Shown piece by piece: positions 46,334 to 56,351 of a stretch of 64,000 nt of DNA; position 1 is the first letter of the stretch, and each line of letters begins with the position of its first letter. The stretch spans positions 62,001 to 126,000 of the forward strand of contig LNDW01000017.1 of NCBI GenBank assembly GCA_001464815.1. Reading direction: 5' to 3'. A model generated the notes under the pieces. It ran no database searches. It saw only the letters and a list, made by a program, of their open reading frames with translations, and was not told where the DNA came from. This DNA comes from Betaproteobacteria bacterium Ga0077527 (lineage in GTDB: Bacteria > Pseudomonadota > Gammaproteobacteria > Burkholderiales > SG8-41). The position numbers and the translations under genes were made by a program.

Positions 46334-47701
46334 CCCATCCCGAAACCTTAACACCGCCTCCTCAATCCGCTGCACCGCAATCACCTTGATGCCGGACACC
46401 GCCTGCCGCGGCTGATTCGCCGCCGGGATCAGCGCATGGGTGAAGCCGAGTTTCGCCGCCTCCTTCAGCCGTTCCTGGCCGCGCTGCACCGGGCGCACTT
46501 CGCCGGCAAGGCCCACTTCACCAAAGACCACCAGCTTTTTCGGCAGCGGCTTGTTTTTCAGTGAACTCACCACCGCCATCAGCACCGCAAGGTCGGCCGC
46601 GGGTTCGGTGATGCGCACGCCGCCCACCGCGTTGACGAACACATCCTGGTCGTAACAGGCGATGCCGGAATGGCGATGAAGCACCGCCAGCAGCAGTGCC
46701 AGGCGGTTCTGTTCGAGGCCCACACTCAGGCGCCGCGGGTTCGGCGCATGCGCGCTGTCCACCAGCGCCTGCACTTCGACCAGCAGCGGGCGCGTGCCTT
46801 CTTGCGTGACCAGCACGCAGGAGCCGGCGACTTCGCCTTCGTGCTGTGACAGGAACAGCGCGGAAGGATTGGCCACCCCCTTGAGGCCCTTGTCGGTCAT
46901 CGCGAACACGCCGAGTTCGTTGACCGCGCCGTAGCGGTTCTTGAAGGCGCGGATCAGGCGGAAGCTGGAATGGGTATCGCCTTCAAAATAAAGCACGGTA
47001 TCGACCATGTGCTCGAGCACGCGCGGGCCGGCGAGTGTGCCTTCCTTGGTGACATGGCCGACGAAGATGATGGTGGTGCCGCCGGCCTTGGCCAGCCGCG
47101 TCAGCTGCGCCGCACATTCGCGCACCTGCGCCACCGAACCCGGTGCCGAGGTCAGCGCATCGGAATACAGGGTCTGGATCGAATCGATGACGGCGATCTC
47201 GGGTTTCTCCGACTGGATCACCGCCTGGATCTTGCCGAGGCTGGTTTCGGGCAGCACCTGCACATGGTGGGCATCGACGTTGAGGCGTTTTGCGCGCATC
47301 GCAATCTGCTGCGGCGATTCCTCGCCCGAGACATAGACCACCTTGCGCGCCTTGCCCACGGTGGCCAGCGACTGCAGCAGCAGCGTGGATTTGCCGATGC
47401 CGGGATCACCACCGATCAGGATCACCGCGCCCGGCACCAGCCCGCCGCCGAGCACGCGGTCGAATTCGGCGATGCCGCTGGGCATGCGCAATTCCTCGCG
47501 CGCATCGACTTCGGACAGGCGCTGCAGCTTGCCGGTTTCGGCGATCAATGAAAAACGGTTGGCGGAAGCGGAAGGTGCGACGGCCTCGGCCACCGATTCG
47601 ACCAGCGTGTTCCAGGCCTGGCAGTGCGGGCACTGGCCCTGCCATTTGACGGATTGCCCGCCGCACTCGGTGCAGGCATAGACGGTGCGCGCCTTGGCCA
47701 T
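46328..47701 (-). CDS. radA: DNA repair protein RadA/Sms
   Basis: YACTECGGQSVKWQGQCPHCQAWNTL; GGDPGIGKSTLLLQ; FKNRYGAVNELGVF. Confidence 0.97.
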   Translation of the reverse strand: MAKARTVYACTECGGQSVKWQGQCPHCQAWNTLVESVAEAVAPSASANRFSLIAETGKLQRLSEVDAREELRMPSGIAEFDRVLGGGLVPGAVILIGGDPGIGKSTLLLQSLATVGKARKVVYVSGEESPQQIAMRAKRLNVDAHHVQVLPETSLGKIQAVIQSEKPEIAVIDSIQTLYSDALTSAPGSVAQVRECAAQLTRLAKAGGTTIIFVGHVTKEGTLAGPRVLEHMVDTVLYFEGDTHSSFRLIRAFKNRYGAVNELGVFAMTDKGLKGVANPSALFLSQHEGEVAGSCVLVTQEGTRPLLVEVQALVDSAHAPNPRRLSVGLEQNRLALLLAVLHRHSGIACYDQDVFVNAVGGVRITEPAADLAVLMAVVSSLKNKPLPKKLVVFGEVGLAGEVRPVQRGQERLKEAAKLGFTHALIPAANQPRQAVSGIKVIAVQRIEEAVLRFRDGF

Positions 47702-47702
47702 C

Positions 47703-48575
47703 TCAGCCGAGCCTCTTCAGGTCGCGGATCATCGCGGCGTTGATCGGATGCGCAGGGTCGGCCTGGGCGGGAATGGTGCTGAAGTGGCCCTCGTGCGGCA
47801 CCATGATGACCTCGACGCTGCAGCCGGTGTTGCGGCAAACGGTCGCATATTCGGTAGTCTGCGCCACCCAGCCCGGCGCTTCCTCGGCGCCGGCGGCGAG
47901 CACCACCGGCACACCGCGGGGCGGCGGATGGAACTGCGGGCTCAGCGCATTGACGCGATCCGGCGTCAGGCGGATCAGGTCGTTGACGCTGATGTGCAGC
48001 ACCGGCTCGACGTCGTAGATGCCGGAGACCATGGTTGCGCCGCAGATCAGGTCGGCGGGCAGGCCGTGCTTCGTCCAGTCCTCGGCCAGGCTCATCGCCG
48101 CGAGGTGGGCGCCGGCGGAATGGCCGTAGAGATAAATGCGCCGGCCGTCACCGCCGATGCGTTGGGCATTCTTCGCGGTCCAGACGATGCCGCGGATCAC
48201 CTGCTCGACTATCGTATCGAGTGTCACCGCCGGGCAAAGGTCGGTACCGAGCATCACCACCGGAAAGCCGGCCTGCACCAGCGGCTCGGCGAGGATCGCC
48301 TGCTTTTCCTTTTCGCCGACGCGCCAGTAGCCGCCGTGAAGGTAGACCACGATCGGCGCCCTGGCATTGCCTGCGTGGTAGATGTCGAGCTTCTGCCGCG
48401 GGGTGTCGCCGTAAGCGATGTCGAATGTGCCTTTCAGCCGCTCGCGCGCGGCCTTGGACAATTTGCCGCGCAGGGCGTGTTGTTCCTCCACGTCAGTGGC
48501 CCAGGCCCGCGGGTTGAATTGCCGTTCGATGTCGTGTTGCCAGTCTTTCCAGGGCATGCCCCGCTCCTTCGCCAA
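47703..48575 (-). CDS. Alpha/beta hydrolase (arylformamidase/carboxylesterase-like)
   Basis: VVYLHGGYWRVGEKEKQA; LYGHSAGAHLAAMSL. Confidence 0.88.
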   Translation of the reverse strand: MAKERGMPWKDWQHDIERQFNPRAWATDVEEQHALRGKLSKAARERLKGTFDIAYGDTPRQKLDIYHAGNARAPIVVYLHGGYWRVGEKEKQAILAEPLVQAGFPVVMLGTDLCPAVTLDTIVEQVIRGIVWTAKNAQRIGGDGRRIYLYGHSAGAHLAAMSLAEDWTKHGLPADLICGATMVSGIYDVEPVLHISVNDLIRLTPDRVNALSPQFHPPPRGVPVVLAAGAEEAPGWVAQTTEYATVCRNTGCSVEVIMVPHEGHFSTIPAQADPAHPINAAMIRDLKRLG

Positions 48576-48594
48576 TTCCTGATTGGCGCGTTAT

Positions 48595-49665
48595 TCAGTT
48601 GATTTCGCTGACCGGCACCCGCGCCGTCAGTGCGCACAGCAGTTCATAACTCACGGTGCCGGCGGCCGTCGCCACGTCATCCACCGGATTACCCTCGCCC
48701 CACAGCACCACCGGGGTGCCGACCGCGACTTCGGGGCGGTCGCTGATGTCCACGCAGAGCATGTCCATCGACACACGGCCGACGGTGCCGGCGATCCTGC
48801 CTCCCACCAGCACCGGCGTGCCGTTGGGCGCATGGCGCGGATAACCGTCGGCATAACCGCAGGCGACGATGCCGATGCGCATTGGCCGCTCGGCGCGGAA
48901 CAGGCCGCCGTAACCGACGGTGTCGCCGGGTTTCAGGTCGCAGCTGCTGATGATTTCGGAGCGCAGCGTCATCACCGGCTTCAGGTCAAGCGCCGCCGCG
49001 CTGATTCCGGCAAAGGGTGATGAGCCGTAGAGCATGATGCCCGGCCGCACCCAGTCAGCATGGGCCTGGGGGTGGCGCAGCACCGCCGCCGAATTGGCCA
49101 GCGTGCGCGGCGCGGTGATGCCTGCCGCCGCGCGTTCGAAGGTTTCAAGTTGCCAATCCACGCCGCGCGCACCGTCGGCATCGGCGAAATGGGTCATCAG
49201 CGTCAGCTTGCCCACCGCCGGATGTTCCTGCAGCGCCAGCGCGGTGTCGCGCAGCACATCCGGCGCGAAGCCCAGGCGATTCATGCCGCTGTTTACCTTG
49301 AGAAGCACGTCGAGCCGCGCGCCGGACTGCAGCGCGCCGAGCATCGCGATCTGCGCCGGGTGGTGGATCACCGTGGCCAGCCGCCGCGCCGCGCCTTCCA
49401 TGGTTTCGGCACGGTCAAAAAAACCTTCAAGCAGCACTATGCGCTGGGCGTAGCCTGCCGCGCGCAGCCGCACCGCGGCATCGAACTCGACCACCGCAAA
49501 ACCGTCGGCGCCGTGCAGCGCCGCCGCGGCGCGCAGCAGGCCGTGGCCGTAGGCATTGGCCTTGACCACGGCGAACACCCTGGCATGTGGCGCATGACGG
49601 CGCGCGACGGCGAGGTTGTGCGCGAGGGCGGCGCGGTCAATGGTGGCGCTGATCGGACGCGGCAT
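48595..49665 (-). CDS. alr: Alanine racemase
   Basis: FAVVKANAYGHGLLRAA; VRPGIMLYG; GYADGYPRHAPNGTPVLVGGRIAGTVGRVSMDMLCVD. Confidence 0.96.
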   Translation of the reverse strand: MPRPISATIDRAALAHNLAVARRHAPHARVFAVVKANAYGHGLLRAAAALHGADGFAVVEFDAAVRLRAAGYAQRIVLLEGFFDRAETMEGAARRLATVIHHPAQIAMLGALQSGARLDVLLKVNSGMNRLGFAPDVLRDTALALQEHPAVGKLTLMTHFADADGARGVDWQLETFERAAAGITAPRTLANSAAVLRHPQAHADWVRPGIMLYGSSPFAGISAAALDLKPVMTLRSEIISSCDLKPGDTVGYGGLFRAERPMRIGIVACGYADGYPRHAPNGTPVLVGGRIAGTVGRVSMDMLCVDISDRPEVAVGTPVVLWGEGNPVDDVATAAGTVSYELLCALTARVPVSEIN

Positions 49666-49678
49666 TGCGCTTATCCGT

Positions 49679-50587
49679 TCATCGCGCCGCGGCCATCGCC
49701 TGCATGCGCGTGGTCGCAAACTCGATGAAGGTGGACAGCAGGCGCGAGCGGAAACGGCCGTCGGGTGTAACCACCGACAACGCGCGCACCAGTGGCGGGT
49801 CCAGCGGCAGCGCGAGCAAGGTGCCAAGCTTCAATTCCTTGCTCACCGTCGCCAGTGACAGGATCGACACCCCCAGCCCGGTTTCAACCACGCCCTTGAT
49901 CGCCTCGGGGCTGCCCAGCTCCATCACCACATTGACCGCATCGGGCGTGATGCGGCTGGCGTGGAAATACTGGTCGGCCACCTCGCGTGTGCCGGAGCCG
50001 GGTTCACGGCTGACAAAGGGTTCCGCAGCGACCTCGGCAGCGGTGACTTTTTTTGCCGCAGCCAGCCGGTGCCGCGGGCTGCAGATCATCGCCAGCACGT
50101 CCTCGCACAGCACCTGGGTGCTGACACCGGGCTGGGTCGAGGGTGATTCGATCAGCCCGAGGTCCAGCGCATGCTCGGCGACCCTGGTCACGATGGTTTC
50201 CGAATTGCCCACGGTCATGTGGGTCTGCACATGCGGGTACTGCGCCTTGAATTCACCGAGGATCTGCGGCAGGTAGAACTCGGCCACGGTGGTGCTGGCG
50301 CCGAGCAGCAGCGGGCCGCTGATCGCACCGGTGAGTTCGCCGACGCGGGTTTCGAGTTCTTCGGACAGGGAGAGGATTTTTTCGGCATAACCCATCACCA
50401 GCTCGCCGGCGGGGGTCAGCGCGATGCGGCCGTGGCTGCGCTCGAACAGCCGGGTGTTGAGGTGCTCCTCGAGCTGCTTGATCTGGAAGGTGACCGCCGG
50501 CTGTGTCATGAACAACTGCTCGGCCGCCTTGGTGAAGGACAGTTGCCGGGCCACGGCATGAAAAACCTGCAAACGGCGGTCGGCCAT
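49679..50587 (-). CDS. LysR family transcriptional regulator
   Basis: LQVFHAVARQLSFTKAAEQLFMTQPAVTFQIKQLEEHLNTRLFERSHGRIALTPAGE. Confidence 0.95.
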   Translation of the reverse strand: MADRRLQVFHAVARQLSFTKAAEQLFMTQPAVTFQIKQLEEHLNTRLFERSHGRIALTPAGELVMGYAEKILSLSEELETRVGELTGAISGPLLLGASTTVAEFYLPQILGEFKAQYPHVQTHMTVGNSETIVTRVAEHALDLGLIESPSTQPGVSTQVLCEDVLAMICSPRHRLAAAKKVTAAEVAAEPFVSREPGSGTREVADQYFHASRITPDAVNVVMELGSPEAIKGVVETGLGVSILSLATVSKELKLGTLLALPLDPPLVRALSVVTPDGRFRSRLLSTFIEFATTRMQAMAAAR

Positions 50588-50913
50588 GATCGATAAAGCG
50601 CCTTAATCGGGAACAAAGCGGTGAAGTGCGGGAGCGAAGCAGGGTATTAACCCTGATTATCGCCAGTTTACCGGTTCCTCAGTGGCCAGGCGCCGTGACG
50701 CGTCCGGGCAAAACGTCACCTAAACGACACAAGATGCACTCTGAACTATGGTATAAAGCCGCGGCTGTCCGGCCGATGCGCCGGCCGGCGGTATGGGGGA
50801 AACCCCAAACCGGGACCGCTGATCAAAGGTCCTCAAGGCCCGCCACAAGCCCGCCATCCAAAAAAGCACGGAAATATCCCGCGCGATCCGGAACGGTTCG
50901 CGCCCTGAAACGA

Positions 50914-51963
50914 ATGACTGACATCACCCGACAGCTCTGGCTGCAGCGCGCAAAACGCGCGGCATGGTTGTCGCTGGTCGCCGCCGTGCTGCTGTGGTCT
51001 TTATGGCTGCTCTATACCAAGCTGCTCGCCGAAGTTTCAGCCGATCCCCTGGTCGAGCAACTGCTGTCCGGGGGCAGCCTGTGGAGCCGGTTGAACGTGA
51101 TTTTCAACTCAATAGCCGAAAGCGTTTCGGAGATCACCCGCCGCGAATACCTTCAGGCCGGAGCCGCTGCAATCGTCGCCTATGTCGCGCTGGCCTGGTA
51201 CGACCGCATCGCGCTGATGCACCTGAACCGCCACCAAGGCATTTCCTGGAACTATATCGCCACCTGCTCTTTTGTCACCTACGCGCTGGGCCACAACCTC
51301 GGTGCCTCGGTGGTATCCGGCGGACTGGTGCGCTACCGGGCGTACGGCGCCAAGGGCCTCAGCGCGGCCGAGGTCGCTGTATTGGTCGCGCTGTGCTCCT
51401 TCACCTTCGCCTTCGGCACGATGATCCTGATGGGCTTCGTGTTCATCATCGAGCCGGAACTGGTGCAGTCGCTGCGGGATGTGATCCCCTTTCTGGCGCT
51501 GCCGGAAACGGTGGTGCGCCTGCTCGGCGCCGCGCTGCTGCTGCTCTGCGGCCTTTATGTGCTCGGCTCATGGCGCGGCTTTCCGCCGCTGCGCATCCGC
51601 AATTTCGAGCTGTTCTACCCGCGGCTGCCCATCGTTACCCGCCAGCTCATCGCCGCGCCACTGGAAATCATTGCCGCGGCGGCGATCATCTATTACGTGC
51701 TGCCCGATGTCGGCAACCCCGGCTTCCTGGTGGTGCTCGGCGCCTTCCTGCTGTCCTTCTCGGCGGGATTGATATCGCAGACTCCGGGTGGAATCGGCGT
51801 CATGGAAGCGGTGTTTCTGGCTGTCGTCAACACCGTGCCGGCCTCCGAGGTGATCGCCGCGCTGCTGGTGTGGCGGCTGATGTACCTGCTGATCCCGCTG
51901 GCGATTTCGCTGCCGGTGATCGTGGCCTTCGAGAAAGCACAGCTGCGCCGCAACGGCGGCTGA
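50914..51963 (+). CDS. Lysylphosphatidylglycerol synthase TM-region/UPF0104 family membrane protein
   Basis: LGHNLGASVVSGGLVRYRAYGAKGLSAAEVAVL; AGLISQTPGGIGVMEAVFL. Confidence 0.85.
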   Translation: MTDITRQLWLQRAKRAAWLSLVAAVLLWSLWLLYTKLLAEVSADPLVEQLLSGGSLWSRLNVIFNSIAESVSEITRREYLQAGAAAIVAYVALAWYDRIALMHLNRHQGISWNYIATCSFVTYALGHNLGASVVSGGLVRYRAYGAKGLSAAEVAVLVALCSFTFAFGTMILMGFVFIIEPELVQSLRDVIPFLALPETVVRLLGAALLLLCGLYVLGSWRGFPPLRIRNFELFYPRLPIVTRQLIAAPLEIIAAAAIIYYVLPDVGNPGFLVVLGAFLLSFSAGLISQTPGGIGVMEAVFLAVVNTVPASEVIAALLVWRLMYLLIPLAISLPVIVAFEKAQLRRNGG

Positions 51964-51982
51964 ACACGGCAAACACCCAAAA

Positions 51983-52012
51983 ACAAAGGCTGCCTGAGGG
52001 CAGCCTTTGTTG
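51983..52012 (+). terminator. Terminator hairpin
   Basis: CAAAGGCTGCCtgaGGGCAGCCTTTGTTGTTT. Confidence 0.75.
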
Positions 52013-52041
52013 TTTGCGCAGTGATGCGCGGATCAAGCGGT

Positions 52042-52542
52042 TCAGACCGCCACGTACTGCAGCCGCTTCACTTTATCCATATTGGTGCCTTCGATGCGGA
52101 TCAGGCTGGTCGCGCCGTCACGCTTCGGCGAATGCAGGTCGCCCTCGTTGTAGACATGCGCCACGCCGGGGGTGAGCTTGTAGGTGCGCGTCTGCTCGAC
52201 CTGGCCGGGCACATCGGGGGTGGCCGGCTTGAGCAGCTTGTAATCGCGCATCAGGGTCTCGCCTCGCGCCTGGCCGTAGATCGCCCAGGAATGGGCGTGG
52301 TCGTGCGGCGGGCTGATCTTGGCGTCCTTGTAGTTGTGGCCGAGGATGCAGAAGCCGAACTCGGCGTCCTCGTAGATGATCTTGCGTTCACCCACGCTGT
52401 CGTCGAGGTGCTTATCGATAAACGCCTGATCTTTCAGCACTTCCTGCAGCAGCGCGGCCACCTTGGCGCGGCCGGCAGGGCCTGGCTCGGCCTTGATGAA
52501 GTCATGGCAGCGGGCGGCGAATTGTTCCAGGGTATGTCCCAT
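52042..52542 (-). CDS. Cupin-like (cysteine dioxygenase-type) hypothetical protein
   Basis: ISPPHDHAHSWAIYGQARGETLMRDY and GVAHVYNEGDLHSPKRDG: candidate cupin metal ligands. Confidence 0.55.
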   Translation of the reverse strand: MGHTLEQFAARCHDFIKAEPGPAGRAKVAALLQEVLKDQAFIDKHLDDSVGERKIIYEDAEFGFCILGHNYKDAKISPPHDHAHSWAIYGQARGETLMRDYKLLKPATPDVPGQVEQTRTYKLTPGVAHVYNEGDLHSPKRDGATSLIRIEGTNMDKVKRLQYVAV

Positions 52543-52622
52543 GTGGTGATCTCCTCTCAGTGTTCAGTCATGCAGACCTATTGTGCCTGATTCGGTGCGT
52601 CGCCGAAAAGATGACGCCCCCC

Positions 52623-55130
52623 TCAGCGCCGCAGGCGCAGATAAATCTCGGGCAGCTTGTTCGGCAGGCTGTTGATGTGGTCAAGCACGAGATAGTGGCC
52701 GGGGCCGAAGATCTGCGGCAGGTACTGGTTGGCCATGGTGTCAACGGTGACGCAGAAGGGATGCACGCCCTTCGCCACGGCCTCCTTCACCGCCATGCGC
52801 GTGTCTTCGTGCAGATAACGGCGGTCGCCGCCGTCGTCATAATCCTCGGGCCGGCCATCTGACAGCAACAGCAGCAGGCGCCGCCGGCTTTCGATGCCGT
52901 CAAAGGAAGCCGTGGCGTGACGGATCGCCGCGCCCATGCGCGTGGCCAGCCGCCCGGACATGCCGCCGATCTGCGCGCGGATGTCATCGGACATGGTTTC
53001 GTCGAAACCCTTCAGCGTGTAGTAGCTGACGTTGTCGCGGTACTTGGAGCAGAAACCGGCGATCGAGTACGCATCACCGACCTCCTCCATGCTCTCCGCG
53101 AACAGCAGCACGCCGGCACGGATGCGGTCGACCAGCCGCCCGCCGCCTTCGGGCAGGTGCTGCATGATCGAGGTCGACATGTCGGCAAGCAGCGTCACCG
53201 CCACTTCGCGCTGGCGGATTTCGCGGCGCTTGTAGATCGCCGGCCGCGGCGAACGTCCGGCGCGTTTCTCGGCGACATAGGCGACCACCGCGTTGAGATC
53301 CATGTCATCACCATCGAGCTGCTGAGTCAGCGGCGCGGCGCGGGTCGGCTTCTGCGACTGGATCGCCTTTTTCAGGCGTTTCAGCGCCAGCGCGTACTGC
53401 TTCATCAGGCGGTTGGTCTCGGTCATGTTCGATTCGGCGAGACGTTTTTCCTGCACCCAGCTCCAGTTGCGCTTGTAGCGCGACTCACGGTAATCCCATT
53501 CCGGATACGGTATGCCCTTGTCACTGCTGCCGTGGTTGGGGCCCTCCTGGTCACTCTGCCCGGAGGAACGCGCGGCCTGCCCGGAGGAATCGCCGTAACT
53601 CGGCACTTCCTGCTTTTCGCCATCCTCGCCCTGCTCGCCGGATTCGGCGTTTTTCGGCGCCTCGGTTTCCTCGCCGCCTTCATCACCCTGCTGGCCCTGC
53701 TCCTCGGCGCCGGGTTGCTGCTGCTGGGAGGAGTCGTCGTCGGTTTCCTGCGGATGCGCGAGGCGCATCGCATTCGGACTGCGTCCCGGCAGATAGGCCA
53801 TGTGGAAGGCCTCGAGGTCGGTCACCGGAGGCAGGGCCTTGCCTTCATTGCCCTCGTAAATTTTTACTGCCGCGCGCCAGGCATCGGCAATGGTCGAGCC
53901 CGCTTCGAACAGCCTTGCGAAACGCGGGTCGGCCTTGCCGTTGAACGCGGACTCGATGCTCGCCAGCGCAAGATCGAAGTACGGCGCAGTTTCGGCGTGG
54001 CGCACACCCAGTGCATGCGCTGCGCGGGCGAGGCGGCGCAGATAGTTGGGCACGCTGCGCTGGACCACGGCATCGACGCGCAAATCTTCGCAGATATCGA
54101 ATATCAGCTGGAAGCGCAGCGCATCGTCGCCGTAGCGCAGGAACAGCGGCGCCCAGGACACGGCACCGGATTTCGGAAAATCGAGTTTCGCCTCGGCGAA
54201 CATTTCCTCCATCGCCACGCGGTCGAAGGTACGCCCGCGCATGTGGCCGGCAGTATGCAGCAGCGCGAGGATGGCTTCCTCGCGGTCAGCCATCACCGCC
54301 GGGAAATAGATGGTGCGGCCGTCGGTCTCGATGAAGGGACGGCCTTTTTCCGGCGACCAGGTGCTTTCACGCAGGTCGAATTCGCCACCGAACCAGACAT
54401 CGAGCAGCATGCCGAGCAGGCGGTTGCGGTCAGTCAGCCGGTAGCCGGGCAGATGCTCCAGCAGCATCGACAGGCTTTCTTCGGACTCAAGGCGGAAGTA
54501 GGCCTCGCCACGGGTGCGCCCGGTCTGCAGGATGTCGGCGCCACGCGAGGCCCAGGGCAGGATCGCCTGCGCACCAAGCAGGTTGCGCACACGGATCGCG
54601 CCGCCGAGGTAGCTGCCGAGCATCAGCTTGCGCGAATCGTAGAGCTCTTCGGTCGGCGACAGCAGTTGCTCGATCGCGGTGATGCCGCCCTGGCGTCCGG
54701 CCAGATCAATGACGGGTGTCGAGAAATACGCCGCACCGCTTTCGATCTGCCGCGAGCACCAGGAAAACCCGATTTCCGCCCAGCGTTTTTCGCCGGCATG
54801 GCCCAGCGTGCCGTAGGCGCGTGCGACATTGGCCATGAAACCTTCAAGCGCGCGCCATGACGCGCGCCACTGCATGAAGGCCAGCGCCTGACCGGTCCAC
54901 GGCCGCACTTCTTCAGAGACCTGCTCCGCCTCGCGGCTGCCGCGGATGAAGGCCAGCCCGGCATCGCGCTCGAAGCTGAACAAGGCGCGGCAGGCGGCCA
55001 GCCAATCCAGGGTGTCGGCTTCACCGTGGGGCACGATGTCCGGCAGCACAGCTGAAACTTCGCGGTGCACCGCGGCGCTCAGCTCCTGCAGCTCGGCCAG
55101 GGCCTGGTCAATGGCGGGGGTGTGTTTCAT
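52623..55130 (-). CDS. CbbO/NorD-like protein with C-terminal von Willebrand factor A domain
   Basis: VAVTLLADMSTSIMQ (MIDAS-like DxSxS), LLLLSDGRPEDYDDGGDRRYLHEDTRMAVKEA; acidic Gln/Glu-rich linker; downstream of a CbbQ-like ATPase. Confidence 0.88.
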   Translation of the reverse strand: MKHTPAIDQALAELQELSAAVHREVSAVLPDIVPHGEADTLDWLAACRALFSFERDAGLAFIRGSREAEQVSEEVRPWTGQALAFMQWRASWRALEGFMANVARAYGTLGHAGEKRWAEIGFSWCSRQIESGAAYFSTPVIDLAGRQGGITAIEQLLSPTEELYDSRKLMLGSYLGGAIRVRNLLGAQAILPWASRGADILQTGRTRGEAYFRLESEESLSMLLEHLPGYRLTDRNRLLGMLLDVWFGGEFDLRESTWSPEKGRPFIETDGRTIYFPAVMADREEAILALLHTAGHMRGRTFDRVAMEEMFAEAKLDFPKSGAVSWAPLFLRYGDDALRFQLIFDICEDLRVDAVVQRSVPNYLRRLARAAHALGVRHAETAPYFDLALASIESAFNGKADPRFARLFEAGSTIADAWRAAVKIYEGNEGKALPPVTDLEAFHMAYLPGRSPNAMRLAHPQETDDDSSQQQQPGAEEQGQQGDEGGEETEAPKNAESGEQGEDGEKQEVPSYGDSSGQAARSSGQSDQEGPNHGSSDKGIPYPEWDYRESRYKRNWSWVQEKRLAESNMTETNRLMKQYALALKRLKKAIQSQKPTRAAPLTQQLDGDDMDLNAVVAYVAEKRAGRSPRPAIYKRREIRQREVAVTLLADMSTSIMQHLPEGGGRLVDRIRAGVLLFAESMEEVGDAYSIAGFCSKYRDNVSYYTLKGFDETMSDDIRAQIGGMSGRLATRMGAAIRHATASFDGIESRRRLLLLLSDGRPEDYDDGGDRRYLHEDTRMAVKEAVAKGVHPFCVTVDTMANQYLPQIFGPGHYLVLDHINSLPNKLPEIYLRLRR

Positions 55131-55190
55131 TACGCTGTTACCGGTCTTCCATAGGGTACAAACTGCGGGAGAGAGTCGGAATCACTTGTA

Positions 55191-55294
55191 CCGTCATTCC
55201 GGCGAAAGCCGGAATCCAGCGTAGTGCAAGCCAAACCCTGGACCCCGGCTTTTCCCCCAAGAGGACTTACTTCGGGGCGTGCCGGGGTGACGAC
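55191..55294. repeat. REP-like element (CGTCATTCCGGCGAAAGCCGGAATCCAG ... GCCGGGGTGACG)
   Basis: Internal hairpin ATTCCGGCgaaaGCCGGAAT; outer CGTCA/TGACG; resembles widespread proteobacterial intergenic repeats. Confidence 0.75.
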
Positions 55295-55303
55295 CGCAGT
55301 CAT

Positions 55304-56149
55304 TCAGGCAAAGTGCGCGTTGACGATTTCCATCAGCGCATCAGCCAGCTCGGCGTCGTCGGTGATCGGATTGACCATCGCCACCTGGCAGGCCGACACC
55401 GGATCGAGGCCGGCCGCGATCATGCTTGCGGCGTAGACCAGCGCGCGGGTCGAAGTCGATTCCTCAAGGCCGTGGTCTTTCAGCAGGCGCGCCTTGCGGC
55501 CGATGGCGACCAGCTGCTGCGCCACCTCGGGTTTGGTGCCCGGCACTTCGCTGACCAGCACCTTGCGCTCGACCTCTTCCGACGGAAAGTCGAAATTGAT
55601 CGCGATGAAGCGCTGTTTGGTCGAAGGCTTCAGGTCTTTCAGCACGGTCTGGTAGCCGGGGTTGTACGAGATCACCAGCATGAAGTCTTCATGCGCGTCG
55701 ATCTCCTGGCCCTTTTTCTCGATCGACAGCTTGCGCCGGTGATCAGTCAGCGAGTGGATGACCACGGTGGAATCAGTGCGCGCCTCGACGATCTCGTCGA
55801 GGTAGCAGATCGCGCCGGCTTTCACCGCGCGCGTCAGCGGACCGTCCTGCCACACCGTGTCGGCACCTTCGAGCAGGAAGCGGCCGACCAGATCCGAGCT
55901 GGTCAGGTCTTCGTGACAGGACACGGTGACCAGCGGACGCTTCAGCTGGAACGCCATGTATTCCAGAAAACGCGTCTTGCCGCAGCCCGTCGGACCCTTG
56001 AGCATGATTGGCAGGCGGCGCTTGTAGGCGGCCTCGAAAATCGCCACTTCGTTGCCCTGCGGCTCGTAATAAGGCGAAACGTCGCCGACTTGCGGCGACT
56101 GGACAATGTCGTGCTCCACGCCGCGCTGGCGGGCTGCTGCAGTCTTCAT
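55304..56149 (-). CDS. CbbQ/NirQ/NorQ family MoxR AAA+ ATPase
   Basis: [70 protein letters not shown]. Confidence 0.92.
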   Translation of the reverse strand: MKTAAARQRGVEHDIVQSPQVGDVSPYYEPQGNEVAIFEAAYKRRLPIMLKGPTGCGKTRFLEYMAFQLKRPLVTVSCHEDLTSSDLVGRFLLEGADTVWQDGPLTRAVKAGAICYLDEIVEARTDSTVVIHSLTDHRRKLSIEKKGQEIDAHEDFMLVISYNPGYQTVLKDLKPSTKQRFIAINFDFPSEEVERKVLVSEVPGTKPEVAQQLVAIGRKARLLKDHGLEESTSTRALVYAASMIAAGLDPVSACQVAMVNPITDDAELADALMEIVNAHFA

Positions 56150-56299
56150 GTAAGAATCCGCTCTGCTGTTGATTGAAAAAACGGGAACTCGAGTAATACA
56201 CCAACTGCGCAGCGACTGTCACGGGGCGGGTTCAGATTGCAACACGCCGACTACGACAACCCGCTGCCCAACATCGCGGCTTCACTCGAAAAATACCCG

Positions 56300-56332
56300 T
56301 AATACATTGTTTTTATTATATTTTTATTTTGC
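56300..56332 (+). repeat. AT-rich ~31-bp dispersed motif upstream of beta-propeller lipoprotein gene
   Basis: TAATACATTGTTTTTATTATATTTTTATTTTGC. Confidence 0.6.
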
Positions 56333-56351
56333 TTCTACCCAGGGGGAGACC

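Noticed and set aside
52917-54860. 647-aa plus-strand ORF opposite the vWA protein
   Set aside because: Antisense artefact; the minus-strand frame carries a clear MIDAS/vWA motif.
52623-56149. Calling the AAA+/vWA pair a defence system (MoxR-vWA ternary system)
   Set aside because: Sequence features fit CbbQO/NorQD better and no third defence-type component is adjacent.
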